This document shows positions 1 through 5,513 of a DNA stretch of 5,513 nucleotides, one piece after another. The notes under the pieces are model-generated. The model ran no database searches, was not told the origin of the DNA, and saw only the letters and a list, made by a program, of their open reading frames with translations. This DNA is from Methanothrix sp. (GTDB lineage Archaea; Halobacteriota; Methanosarcinia; Methanotrichales; Methanotrichaceae), in contig JAJRAT010000102.1 in assembly GCA_028682845.1 (NCBI GenBank), positions 1 to 5,513 of the forward strand, read 5' to 3'. A program made the translations under genes and the position numbers. Each line of letters begins with the position of its first letter. The first letter of the stretch is position 1.

Positions 1-992
1 ACAGCCGTCACGACTCGGGAACCCTGGGCCAGTTGCAGCACGGACGATATGAGGAACGGCAGGAAGAGCAGGGGCAGGAAGTGGCCCAGGCTGTAGATCT
101 CCCGGCCAAGGTTGCTCTGAGCTACGACATATCCGAAGGCTCCGGCACCGCATAAATCCAGCAGGATCACGCCGGAGCGGCGGGCGGCTACGTGAATCAG
201 CTCTTGCAGCATGTCTCTCGCCAGCGCCAGGCAGAGCAGAGCACCCAGGAGAAGCGAGATGCTGGGGTTGCCCAAAAAAGCGGCTTCCTCTCGCCAGGGC
301 TCCAGCAGGGCACCGAGCAATATGAGAATCATGGGCAAAAGCAGAGGAGCCCAGGCGCGGGCTCTGCCGATCCTGGGATCAGGAATTTCGGCGCTCAAGG
401 CTCCGGCGGCGGGAATTCGGCGCAGGATCACATAGGCCAGGGCGAAGAGAATTATGGAGACGGGAACTCCGGCGGCCAAAGAGTCGTAAGGCGAGAGTTC
501 AAGGCTGCTGCATAGCGACACCATCAGGGGTGAAGGGTAGATGAGGTTGAAGGAGATTACCGAGCAGCATGCGGTCATGAAGAGAGACCTTTTGCTTGCC
601 CCGTCCGTCTGCCTTCCCAGGCTGCTTACCACCGGCTCCAGGATCATGTAGGCGGTGATGCTGCACATCACAGGAATCGATACCAGGTATCCTGCCGTGC
701 CCGATACCAGGAGTCCCTGCCGCGTCACGGAAAGCAGATCGGCCACGATGCGCTCTATCGCGCCGCTTCTGCGCAGGTACTCGGCCAGCACCGCGCCGCA
801 GAATACTACTATGGCCAGCGACGAGAAGATCCTGCCAAGGCCGGTGGCCACAAGGCCTGTGAGGTTCTGGCTCATGCCGGTAAGCAGTCCAAAGACGAAT
901 GCAGAGATGACCAGGCTCAAGAATGGGCCGACCTTTGGTATGAGCAGGCTCACCAGAATTATAACCGCAATAAAGGCCAAAAGCGGGTCCAT
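1..992 (-). CDS. GntP-like permease (gluconate/organic-acid transporter type), C-terminus beyond window
   Basis: The reading frame is open from ATG at 992 down to the left edge: 330 codons, no stop. An in-frame TGA lies just upstream (1010-1008) with no start in between, so this ATG is the first possible. The product is almost entirely hydrophobic, with repeated membrane segments (about residues 4-19, 22-40, 56-72, 93-122, 137-165, 172-190, 215-232, 243-258, 272-291, 303-322). Family-like landmarks are FCGAVLAEYLRRSGAIERI (64-82), SGTAGYLVSIPV (97-108), YPSPLMVS (152-159), GAGAFG (282-287) and LAQGS (321-325). In GntP permeases I recall the matching stretches as a GAxLxxLLExSGGAERI type, GFxxGIPVF, PPHPGPLA, GGAFG and QGSATVA. 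GntP members are about 430-450 residues, so roughly 100 are missing at the edge. Such proteins import gluconate or related acids with protons; the substrate here is unknown. Other ion-transporter superfamily members (DUF401, CitMHS) are alternatives. Confidence 0.78.
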   Translation of the reverse strand, partial: MDPLLAFIAVIILVSLLIPKVGPFLSLVISAFVFGLLTGMSQNLTGLVATGLGRIFSSLAIVVFCGAVLAEYLRRSGAIERIVADLLSVTRQGLLVSGTAGYLVSIPVMCSITAYMILEPVVSSLGRQTDGASKRSLFMTACCSVISFNLIYPSPLMVSLCSSLELSPYDSLAAGVPVSIILFALAYVILRRIPAAGALSAEIPDPRIGRARAWAPLLLPMILILLGALLEPWREEAAFLGNPSISLLLGALLCLALARDMLQELIHVAARRSGVILLDLCGAGAFGYVVAQSNLGREIYSLGHFLPLLFLPFLISSVLQLAQGSRVVTA

Positions 993-1013
993 TGTGCAAA
1001 GTATACCTCATTT

Positions 1014-1023
1014 GATATAAAAC
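1014..1023 (-). promoter_or_regulatory. Candidate archaeal TATA box for the minus-strand transporter
   Basis: Read on the minus strand the bases are GTTTTATATC, close to the archaeal TTTATATA consensus. The box lies about 22-31 nt upstream of the ATG at 992. With the usual spacing of about 25 nt to the start of transcription, the transcript would begin at or within a few bases of the start codon, that is, nearly leaderless. A GAGGT (1009-1005 on the minus strand) sits 12 nt before the ATG and could serve as a rather distant ribosome binding site if transcription starts further upstream, for example from a second TATA-like CTATAAAT at 1077-1070. The sequence alone does not decide between the two. 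Confidence 0.4.
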
Positions 1024-1063
1024 ACTAATTATGCTCCAGTGGATTTTATTTCCATAACATCCG

Positions 1064-1073
1064 AAATGCATTT
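1064..1073. repeat. Perfect 10-bp palindrome AAATGCATTT in the divergent intergenic region
   Basis: AAATGCATTT is its own reverse complement. It lies between the two divergent genes, 71 bp from the transporter start and 107 bp from the surface protein start, and overlaps a TATA-like TTTATAG on the plus strand (1071-1077), which is CTATAAA on the minus strand. A palindrome here could be a regulator site acting on either promoter, but a 10-bp AT-rich palindrome can arise by chance in such a region. Confidence 0.3.
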
Positions 1074-1113
1074 ATAGCTAGAAAAATAAAAAATGCCTAG
1101 AAGGGATTTAGTC

Positions 1114-1121
1114 TTATTTAA
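1114..1121 (+). promoter_or_regulatory. Candidate TATA box for the surface protein / peptidase operon
   Basis: TTATTTAA, preceded by GGGATTTAGTC, is the best TATA-like element within a usual distance of the ATG at 1181. Transcription would then start near 1143-1147, leaving a leader of roughly 35 nt that contains the purine-rich stretch 1161-1177. A weaker option is TTTATAG at 1071-1077 followed by an A-rich tract (1081-1093). No experimental start site is available; this is a pattern match only. Confidence 0.35.
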
Positions 1122-1138
1122 TTAGTTTGGATAATTAG
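1119..1138 (+). repeat. Direct repeat TAATTAG, two copies 13 bp apart
   Basis: TAATTAG occurs at 1119-1125 and again at 1132-1138, directly downstream of and overlapping the candidate TATA box. A related TAATTA is at 1026-1031 near the other promoter. The pair covers the stretch where the pre-initiation complex would sit, so a repressor site is conceivable. The motif is short and AT-rich, so chance is a serious alternative. Confidence 0.3.
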
Positions 1139-1180
1139 TCCAGCCCACCAAAGGGGCATCGAGGGGATAGAAGGGAGTAG

Positions 1181-4100
1181 ATGAGGAGAGGTAGCTTTAG
1201 GCGCAGACTACCTCGGGGGAGGCACGGTTTATTCGCGAGCCCGGCTCTCCTGGGAGCAGCCATATTTCTAGTTCTATTAGTTCCGGCTCTCTTCTACCTC
1301 TTCCCCCATGCAACTGATTCGGATACCGTTTCTTTGTCTTCCCCTTCGCTAAATCCTTCATCAAATTCCCTGAATCCCACACCAAATTCCCCGAATCCCT
1401 CATCAAATCCGCTATCCGGCATTTCATCAAAACCTTCATCGAGCGGTTCTTCCTCTTCGCCCTGCACCTCAAACCCTTCGTCAAATGATAATCCCTCAAA
1501 TCCCTCTGAATCGAATCCGGCCACCAGGTCGGAACAGGTGCTAAAAGTGGCATCGGCCCCCTCGGGCTCGACGGGAGAATCATCCCGGGGAACGGCTAGG
1601 GAGACTGCGCAAAAAACCACACAACAAGCCGCACAACAAGCCGCACAAGAAACCACACAAGAGACTGCAAAAGAATCTGCACATAAAACTGTTCAAGAAA
1701 CTGTTCAGGAAACCGTTCAAGAATCCTCCCAAAAATCAGGCCTGACAGCCACTGTCGACCTCTCCCGGGAAAACTCGCAGGTCTACCTGGAAAATACCGG
1801 CAAGACCGAGCTATACCGCGTGAAGGTCATCGGTGCGGGAAAAAACCTCGGCATCCTCTCCAAGCTCCTTCCGGGAGAGAAGAAAGTGCTGGCTGTGAGC
1901 GGTCAGGCAAGTGATATCGCCGTTTCGGCCATTGATCCGTCCGATAAGGAAATCGATGGCTTCGTTCAGTACATCCAGCCCAATTTCCCTGCACCGTCCG
2001 CCGGTTCGGTTGAAGAGGAGATTCCACTCGACACCATGTCTGCACCGGAGAGCCAGCAAGTATCCGAGCAGGTTTTGGATAAATCCGAGAGCATAATAGC
2101 GTCTCCGCTCGCGCTCACCGTCTCTGTCAACAGGACGGAAGGGCGCGAGGGCGAAATTGTGGGGTTCAGATGCACCGCCAAGAACACCGGCAGCGAAGAG
2201 CTTTCCAGGATCAGGATAATTTGCGCGGGCAAGATGGCCTCCACCAATTTTCTCACAACCGGAAAGGAGCTGTGCCTGGACGGAGCGGCCACAATTCACG
2301 ACAGCTTCGAGCTTTCGGCTGGTGTGGAAGGCCAGGATGCCGAAGGCCGGATCTTTACGAATAATACCTCTGTTGAAGTCTGGAAGGTCTCCCCCGAAAT
2401 CGGTCTGACTGTGGAAGCGCCCAGGAAGGTGCACCGCAACGATACCGTCAGCATTCGGGCAAGGGTTGAGAACATCGGCGGCAACAATCTGACCGGCATC
2501 ACCGTCTCCGACAATTTCGGCGAATTGGGTAGGCTCGATTCTCTTGGTCCCGGTGAATTTCAAGTGCTGCAGATGGACCGGACCATATCTGAGAGCTTGC
2601 ATGGCGAGGTCAAGGTGCTGGCACATAACGGAGCGGGCCGCGAGGTCTTCGCCAGCCGGAGCCTGGAGATCGAGGTGCGAAACTCGTCGCTGCAACTGGA
2701 CGGCCAGCCGAGCGAGGTCAGAGCATATCCGGGAGAACCGGCGGAAGTCACCTGGGTCCTGAGCAATACGGGCGAAGAGACCCTCAAGGATATAACACTG
2801 AGCGGAATGGGCAAAGGATGCACGCTGCCGGAGCTGTTGCCGGGGAAATCGGTTCGCATGGCTGCGATCTACAACAAGAGCAGCAGCACCACGATTTGCG
2901 TCACGGCGCGCGGCGTTGACGGGACCGGCTTTGCCGCAGAATCAAATGCAAGCGTTCTCATCAAAGCCATAACGCCGGGAATCAGCCTGAAGGTCATGCC
3001 CCCTGAGCTGGAGGTCTGTCCGGGCGAGACCGCGGACATCAGTGCTCTTGTCACCAACACCGGAGACGATGCCCTCACCGATGTGGTAATCACCCAGGAT
3101 GGATCAATCCTGGCGACGCTGGATCATATTGAGGTGGGAGAGTTCAAGGTGGTCGATTCCCGCACGGTGATCTCAGCCAATTCCACCATTCAGTTCGAGG
3201 CCGCCGGAAAGGACTCCCGCGGCAAGACCTGGTCCGATGCGGCAAGCGTCAAGGCTACCACCGTAATCTCGGCCCTCAAGGTATTCGTCAGCGCCTCGCC
3301 GCCCACCGTGACTCCGGGCGGCAACGTCAAGCTGAGCTGCACAGTGGCCAACACCGGAAGCGTTCCCCTCTACAGCATTTTCGTCATCAGCAAAGAGTTC
3401 GGGCCGCTCGGCAACATCGACTACCTGGCCCCCAAACGCCAGATGATGGTTCAGGCCACGAAGGCGACGGATAAAGAATTGGACGATACGGTCTCTGCTG
3501 AGGGCTTCACCCAGGAGAAGACCCCGATTCGCGGCTCGTATCACCTGCATGTCGGCCTGTTGAATATCCCCGGACTGAAGGCACAAAATCCGGCTTTGCG
3601 AGAGACACAAGATGAGCCTTCTGCCACAAGGATCGTGGGAGCCAACATCAGTTGCGGCAACACCAGCCTGGCTCTCAGCCTGCCGCCCCAGGAAGAGACC
3701 GCCAGGAAAGCTTCGGAAAAGGTGGCCAGCGATGTGGATCAGGCGGCCACCGGCTCGAACAACATGGTCCTGGACGGCATCTCGAACCTCCTGCGTTATG
3801 TAGAAGCGATATTGGGGAAGGCCGATGAAGGGGCAAAGTCCCAATCTTCCGCAGCCCGCGAGTTCTCACCGCAACCGGGCGAAAGCCTCTCCGCAGGCAA
3901 GGACTACGAGCTCTCCATTGCCGGAGTGAAGGGCTCGGAGCATGGAGCCATCAGCATCCTGGATGTCAGCGCGTCTCCATCCCAGCCGGCGGCAGGCGAG
4001 GGCGTCAAGATAACGGCACACATCAAGAGCCAGGAAGGAATTAAATCCGCATCGGTAAAATACGGCCTGTCGGATTCGCCCTTGACCAAGCAGGATCTGC

Positions 4101-4834
4101 TCGGCGTGGAGCGCGTCTATGATTCGCCGCTGAAACTGGAATCGGGCAACGCAGAGGATGGATACTGGAGCGGCAATGTCCCCGGCAGAGGCGCAGGAGT
4201 TTACATGGCTCTCTCCGCCTGGATGACGGACGGCACAAACGTTGCAGAAGGCGGGCCGTACATGATTCACTGGTCTACGATCAACTCCGCCGGGCAGGCA
4301 GGCACTGCAAGAAGCACCGTTTCATCCAGCGGGAAGAACGGTATGCTCTTCATTGAATCGTCTTCCGTAAAAGGGCACGGTGAGGTGTCCATAAAAGATA
4401 CGTTCGAAGGATCGTCCATGCACTTTAACGAGAAGATGATCGGCAACGGCTCCATAAGCCTGGAGACGCTGAGGTGCATTGATCAGAAGAACGCCGTGAA
4501 TAACTTCACTGAGAAGAAGGACCTGGTCTTCACCAACGGCAACCTCAAAGGCCACCAGACGGTGGACTCGCCCCGATTCCACGGCGGCCTGGGTGCATCG
4601 GTCACGGAAAGGTTCAACCTCAGCCACGTGGACCGCAGCGAGACCTCCAGCCTGAGCAGCAGCAGCCCCGCCAACAACACCCTGTCTTTCAAGACCGAGC
4701 AGGCATTCGACGGAACATGGAACATCCAGACCAAGTACGCCAAGTTCTACAAGAAGATCAAGGCGGACCAGCAGTACACCGGCTCATTCCAGACCCAGAA
4801 AGATATCAAGTTCCAGGATGCCGGGCAGAGCTAG
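1181..4834 (+). CDS. Large modular cell-surface protein with tandem CARDB/NEW3-like domains
   Basis: This 1217-residue exported protein has no enzymatic motif that I recognise. Visible order: Arg-rich head (seven Arg in 2-14); one hydrophobic segment (about 21-41), a signal anchor or uncleaved signal; Asn/Pro/Ser stalk (52-113); Gln-rich tetrapeptide repeat (141-184); six beta domains (187-785) each with an NTG-type motif; helical linker (837-885); an Ig-like domain (about 921-1032); beta-rich C-terminal module (1046-1217). There is no second membrane segment and no PGF-CTERM-like tail, so anchoring, if any, is N-terminal. About fifteen N-x-S/T sequons (such as 317, 394, 420, 436, 501, 565, 667, 822, 1108) fit a glycosylated surface protein. 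TAG directly precedes the ATG in frame, making it the first possible start; the upstream GAGGGG (14 nt away) and GGGAG (3 nt) are poorly spaced. The likely role is in the cell envelope, as an adhesin, sheath or S-layer-associated protein; this is inference. Confidence 0.9.
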   Translation: MRRGSFRRRLPRGRHGLFASPALLGAAIFLVLLVPALFYLFPHATDSDTVSLSSPSLNPSSNSLNPTPNSPNPSSNPLSGISSKPSSSGSSSSPCTSNPSSNDNPSNPSESNPATRSEQVLKVASAPSGSTGESSRGTARETAQKTTQQAAQQAAQETTQETAKESAHKTVQETVQETVQESSQKSGLTATVDLSRENSQVYLENTGKTELYRVKVIGAGKNLGILSKLLPGEKKVLAVSGQASDIAVSAIDPSDKEIDGFVQYIQPNFPAPSAGSVEEEIPLDTMSAPESQQVSEQVLDKSESIIASPLALTVSVNRTEGREGEIVGFRCTAKNTGSEELSRIRIICAGKMASTNFLTTGKELCLDGAATIHDSFELSAGVEGQDAEGRIFTNNTSVEVWKVSPEIGLTVEAPRKVHRNDTVSIRARVENIGGNNLTGITVSDNFGELGRLDSLGPGEFQVLQMDRTISESLHGEVKVLAHNGAGREVFASRSLEIEVRNSSLQLDGQPSEVRAYPGEPAEVTWVLSNTGEETLKDITLSGMGKGCTLPELLPGKSVRMAAIYNKSSSTTICVTARGVDGTGFAAESNASVLIKAITPGISLKVMPPELEVCPGETADISALVTNTGDDALTDVVITQDGSILATLDHIEVGEFKVVDSRTVISANSTIQFEAAGKDSRGKTWSDAASVKATTVISALKVFVSASPPTVTPGGNVKLSCTVANTGSVPLYSIFVISKEFGPLGNIDYLAPKRQMMVQATKATDKELDDTVSAEGFTQEKTPIRGSYHLHVGLLNIPGLKAQNPALRETQDEPSATRIVGANISCGNTSLALSLPPQEETARKASEKVASDVDQAATGSNNMVLDGISNLLRYVEAILGKADEGAKSQSSAAREFSPQPGESLSAGKDYELSIAGVKGSEHGAISILDVSASPSQPAAGEGVKITAHIKSQEGIKSASVKYGLSDSPLTKQDLLGVERVYDSPLKLESGNAEDGYWSGNVPGRGAGVYMALSAWMTDGTNVAEGGPYMIHWSTINSAGQAGTARSTVSSSGKNGMLFIESSSVKGHGEVSIKDTFEGSSMHFNEKMIGNGSISLETLRCIDQKNAVNNFTEKKDLVFTNGNLKGHQTVDSPRFHGGLGASVTERFNLSHVDRSETSSLSSSSPANNTLSFKTEQAFDGTWNIQTKYAKFYKKIKADQQYTGSFQTQKDIKFQDAGQS
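1346..1408 (+). repeat. Three 21-bp tandem units coding an Asn/Pro/Ser heptapeptide
   Basis: Residues 56-76 of the surface protein are SLNPSSN, SLNPTPN and SPNPSSN. At DNA level CAAATTCCCYGAATCCC recurs at 1362-1378 and 1383-1399, exactly 21 bp apart, which shows recent tandem duplication rather than only compositional bias. Degenerate SNP/SSN runs continue to about residue 113. The segment is Pro-rich and lacks hydrophobics, so it should be an extended spacer lifting the domains off the membrane. It has a lower GC content than the domains that follow. Confidence 0.8.
1601..1732 (+). repeat. Eleven 12-bp tandem units coding an xTxQ-type tetrapeptide
   Basis: Residues 141-184 read ETAQ, KTTQ, QAAQ, QAAQ, ETTQ, ETAK, ESAH, KTVQ, ETVQ, ETVQ, ESSQ. 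DNA units such as GCACAACAAGCC and GTTCAAGAAACT keep a strict 12-bp period. The first six units are Ala/Thr-rich and the last units Val-rich, suggesting two bursts of expansion. A polar helix with a Gln or Glu every fourth position is likely; the lack of a hydrophobic heptad pattern argues against a classical coiled coil. Unit number may vary between strains through replication slippage, which would change stalk length without changing frame. Confidence 0.85.
1739..3535 (+). repeat. Six tandem CARDB/NEW3-like beta-sandwich domains
   Basis: Residues 187-785 contain six related units. Each has an alternating beta pattern and a signature N-T/I-G followed by L-x-x-I/V-x-V/I: N205, N335, N431, N529, N626 and N724. 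The last five are spaced 96, 98, 97 and 98 residues apart, so the unit is about 97 residues; the first is shorter, about 75, and separated by an acidic/Ser linker (263-307). Most also share a later L-x-P/V-G-E/K turn, for example LLPGEKK, LGPGEF, LLPGKS and IEVGEF. This pattern matches the CARDB / NEW3 / DUF11-like group of Ig-fold modules in archaeal and bacterial surface proteins; which Pfam family applies cannot be told by eye. Odd point: cysteines occur in domains 2, 4, 5 and 6 at non-equivalent places (331, 348, 365, 547, 573, 613, 720). Confidence 0.8.
3689..3835 (+). other. Predicted helical linker inside the surface protein
   Basis: Residues 837-885 are Ala/Glu/Lys/Asp-rich, with few beta formers, and include NNMVLDGISNLLRYVEAIL (860-878), whose hydrophobic residues are spaced like one face of an amphipathic helix. 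It separates the six-domain array from the downstream Ig-like domain and is unlike the all-beta parts on either side. It could be a hinge, an oligomerisation helix or a site for proteolysis. Assignment is from composition only. Confidence 0.45.
3941..4276 (+). other. Ig-like/fibronectin-type domain of the surface protein
   Basis: Residues about 921-1032 begin with ILDVSASPSQPAAGEGVKIT and end with YMIHWSTI. They contain SASVKYGLSD, DGYWSGNVPG and a WMTDGTN stretch. This order (a V-x-A-x-P-x-x-P-x-x-G-x-x-V start, a G-x-W-x-x-x-I/V-P turn, then a Y-x-x-x-x-A-x-D-x-x-x-N strand) is typical of the bacterial-type Ig modules that follow repeats or enzymes in exported proteins. It differs from the preceding six repeats in lacking the NTG signature, so it belongs to a different family. 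Confidence 0.6.
4316..4834 (+). other. Beta-rich C-terminal module of the surface protein
   Basis: Residues 1046-1217 are made of short alternating strands rich in Ser, Thr, Lys, Gly and aromatics. Landmarks are VKGHGEVSIKDTF (1063-1075), GNGSISLETL (1088-1097), FHGGLGASVTERFNLSHV (1133-1150), LSFKTEQAFDGTWNI (1168-1182) and YTGSFQTQKDIKF (1199-1211). The ending pattern GxW...(Y/F)xGxFxxxKxxxF is one I recall from the ends of exported methanogen proteins, notably in Methanothrix; this is memory, not a search. It may be an anchoring or assembly module, since it sits at the C-terminus where a sorting signal would otherwise be expected. Function unknown. Confidence 0.5.
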
Positions 4835-4843
4835 ACTTCATTT

Positions 4844-4848
4844 TGAGG
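4844..4848 (+). promoter_or_regulatory. Ribosome binding site of the C39-like peptidase gene
   Basis: TGAGG lies 9 nt before the ATG at 4858, inside the 23-bp gap after the surface protein stop. It supports this ATG over the in-frame ATG at codon 8. No promoter or terminator fits into the gap, which supports co-transcription with the surface protein gene. Confidence 0.65.
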
Positions 4849-4857
4849 CGCTAAAAT

Positions 4858-5513
4858 ATGATATCCGGGAAAGCATCGATGCTGTGCGTTATCTTTATTT
4901 TGCTTATGTCGAGCATTCAATTCGCCTTTGCAAATGAAACTGCTTCCAAAAATAATGATGGAAACTATGCCGACATGGAGCATGTCGATATAGCCTGGTT
5001 TCCTCGGCCAGACCCGGGCATTCTCGCTTCAATGCCAAATGTTGATTTTATTCCTAACCTGACCGGATATCAGCAGACGACCGATTACACCTGCGGCCCG
5101 TCGGTCCTGCTCTCATTAGCCAAATACTACGGAGTTGAGGGGATCGAGGAGAACGCAGAGACGGAGATGAGAATCGCCAAAGAAGCCGGAACAAGAGACA
5201 TGAATAATTCAAAGCCCGGCACAAAACCCTACGAGATGGCGGCATGGCTGGAGAAGAGCGGCTTTGACGCCAGGGTCGAATTCGAGGATAAAGGGGACGG
5301 CAGCGCTCTGGAGAATCTGCGAGAAAATCTTCGCCGCGGCATTCCCACGCTTGTCGAGTGGATTGATCTGGGCGGCCACTGGGCTGTTGCCGTCGGTTAC
5401 GATTACTGCAACGTCTCGGACCCCTGGGATGATGTCTTGATACTGGCCGATCCCTATGATCGGTACGATAACTGCCGGGACGGCTACACCATCGTGAATG
5501 CCAACCGCTTCTA
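4858..5513 (+). CDS. Secreted C39-like cysteine peptidase, C-terminus beyond window
   Basis: The frame is open from ATG 4858 to the right edge: 218 codons. Residues 1-25 form a Sec-type signal peptide with a hydrophobic core (about 8-22) and a FAFA|NE cleavage site. The mature part contains a papain-fold C39 domain. Catalytic Cys79 is in DYTCGPSVLLSLAKYYG, with Gln73 six residues earlier for the oxyanion hole, His174 in GGHWAVAVGY, and Asp198 in LADPYD. All key residues are present, so it is probably active. The motif set resembles the stand-alone Peptidase_C39_2-like group better than the ABC-exporter C39 domain, because a signal peptide replaces the transporter context. It should act outside the membrane. 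Its gene follows the large surface protein by 23 bp, which makes that protein or its neighbours natural substrate candidates; this is inference. Only the last strands and any C-terminal extension are missing. A peptidase-fold amidase or transglutaminase-like activity cannot be excluded. Confidence 0.85.
   Translation, partial: MISGKASMLCVIFILLMSSIQFAFANETASKNNDGNYADMEHVDIAWFPRPDPGILASMPNVDFIPNLTGYQQTTDYTCGPSVLLSLAKYYGVEGIEENAETEMRIAKEAGTRDMNNSKPGTKPYEMAAWLEKSGFDARVEFEDKGDGSALENLRENLRRGIPTLVEWIDLGGHWAVAVGYDYCNVSDPWDDVLILADPYDRYDNCRDGYTIVNANRF

Noticed and set aside
192..515. Plus-strand frame of 107 codons (also 211-435 and 655-1020)
   Set aside because: Antisense to the transporter gene; low-complexity Gln/Gly translation typical of a GC-rich shadow frame.
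499..1071. Minus-strand open frame of 190 codons overlapping the transporter
   Set aside because: It is in a different frame on the same strand as the GntP-like gene, its translation is His/Pro/Arg-rich without family features, and the neighbouring frame gives a coherent multi-membrane-segment transporter open to the window edge.
1181..1303. Twin-arginine export signal at the N-terminus of the surface protein
   Set aside because: There are many Arg residues, but no S/T-R-R-x-F-L-K pattern directly before the hydrophobic segment, and the stretch is better explained as the positive side of a signal anchor.
1181..1303. Type IV pilin/archaellin-like class III signal
   Set aside because: The segment is hydrophobic after a charged head, but no typical cleavage context (Gly or Ala followed by a charged residue at mature position 5) is evident, and the protein is far too large and modular.
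1346..1732. CRISPR-like or mobile-element repeats
   Set aside because: The repeats are contiguous, in frame and protein-coding (21-bp and 12-bp periods) without spacers or inverted ends.
1811..2695. Minus-strand frame of 294 codons within the surface protein gene
   Set aside because: Long, but fully antisense to well-defined repeat domains; the translation shows no recognisable family. Explained by codon bias on the opposite strand. The same holds for 3173-3844 and 3866-4270.
4835..4857. Terminator between the surface protein and peptidase genes
   Set aside because: The gap is only 23 bp with a short TTTT run and no stem; it holds the ribosome binding site of the next gene.

Overview
The window looks archaeal and probably comes from a methanogen of the Methanothrix/Methanosarcinales type. 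This rests on AT-rich TATA-like boxes in an otherwise GC-rich sequence, short GAGG-type ribosome binding sites, a very large exported protein rich in N-glycosylation sequons with Ig-like repeats carrying an NTG signature, and a C-terminal beta-rich module that I recall from exported methanogen proteins. The lineage is an inference; there is no marker gene in the window.

Layout: three protein genes, two of them cut by the window edges. (1) Positions 1-992, minus strand: most of a GntP-like (gluconate/organic-acid permease type) membrane transporter, with its C-terminus outside the window. (2) Positions 993-1180: a divergent, AT-rich intergenic region with candidate promoters on both strands, a perfect 10-bp palindrome and two pairs of short direct repeats. 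(3) Positions 1181-4834, plus strand: a 1217-residue surface protein. Its order is an Arg-rich N-terminus, one membrane segment, an Asn/Pro/Ser stalk, a Gln-rich tetrapeptide repeat, six CARDB/NEW3-like beta domains, a helical linker, another Ig-like domain and a beta-rich C-terminal module. (4) Positions 4858 to the right edge, plus strand: a secreted papain-fold C39-like cysteine peptidase with signal peptide and visible Cys-His-Asp triad, 23 bp after the surface protein and with its own ribosome binding site.

The surface protein and the peptidase are very probably one transcription unit and both act outside the cytoplasmic membrane. A working hypothesis is that the peptidase processes or remodels the large surface protein or its partners. 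The transporter is divergently transcribed and may share regulation through the 188-bp gap, but nothing in its sequence ties it to the other two. No RNA genes, mobile elements, CRISPR arrays or clear terminators were seen.
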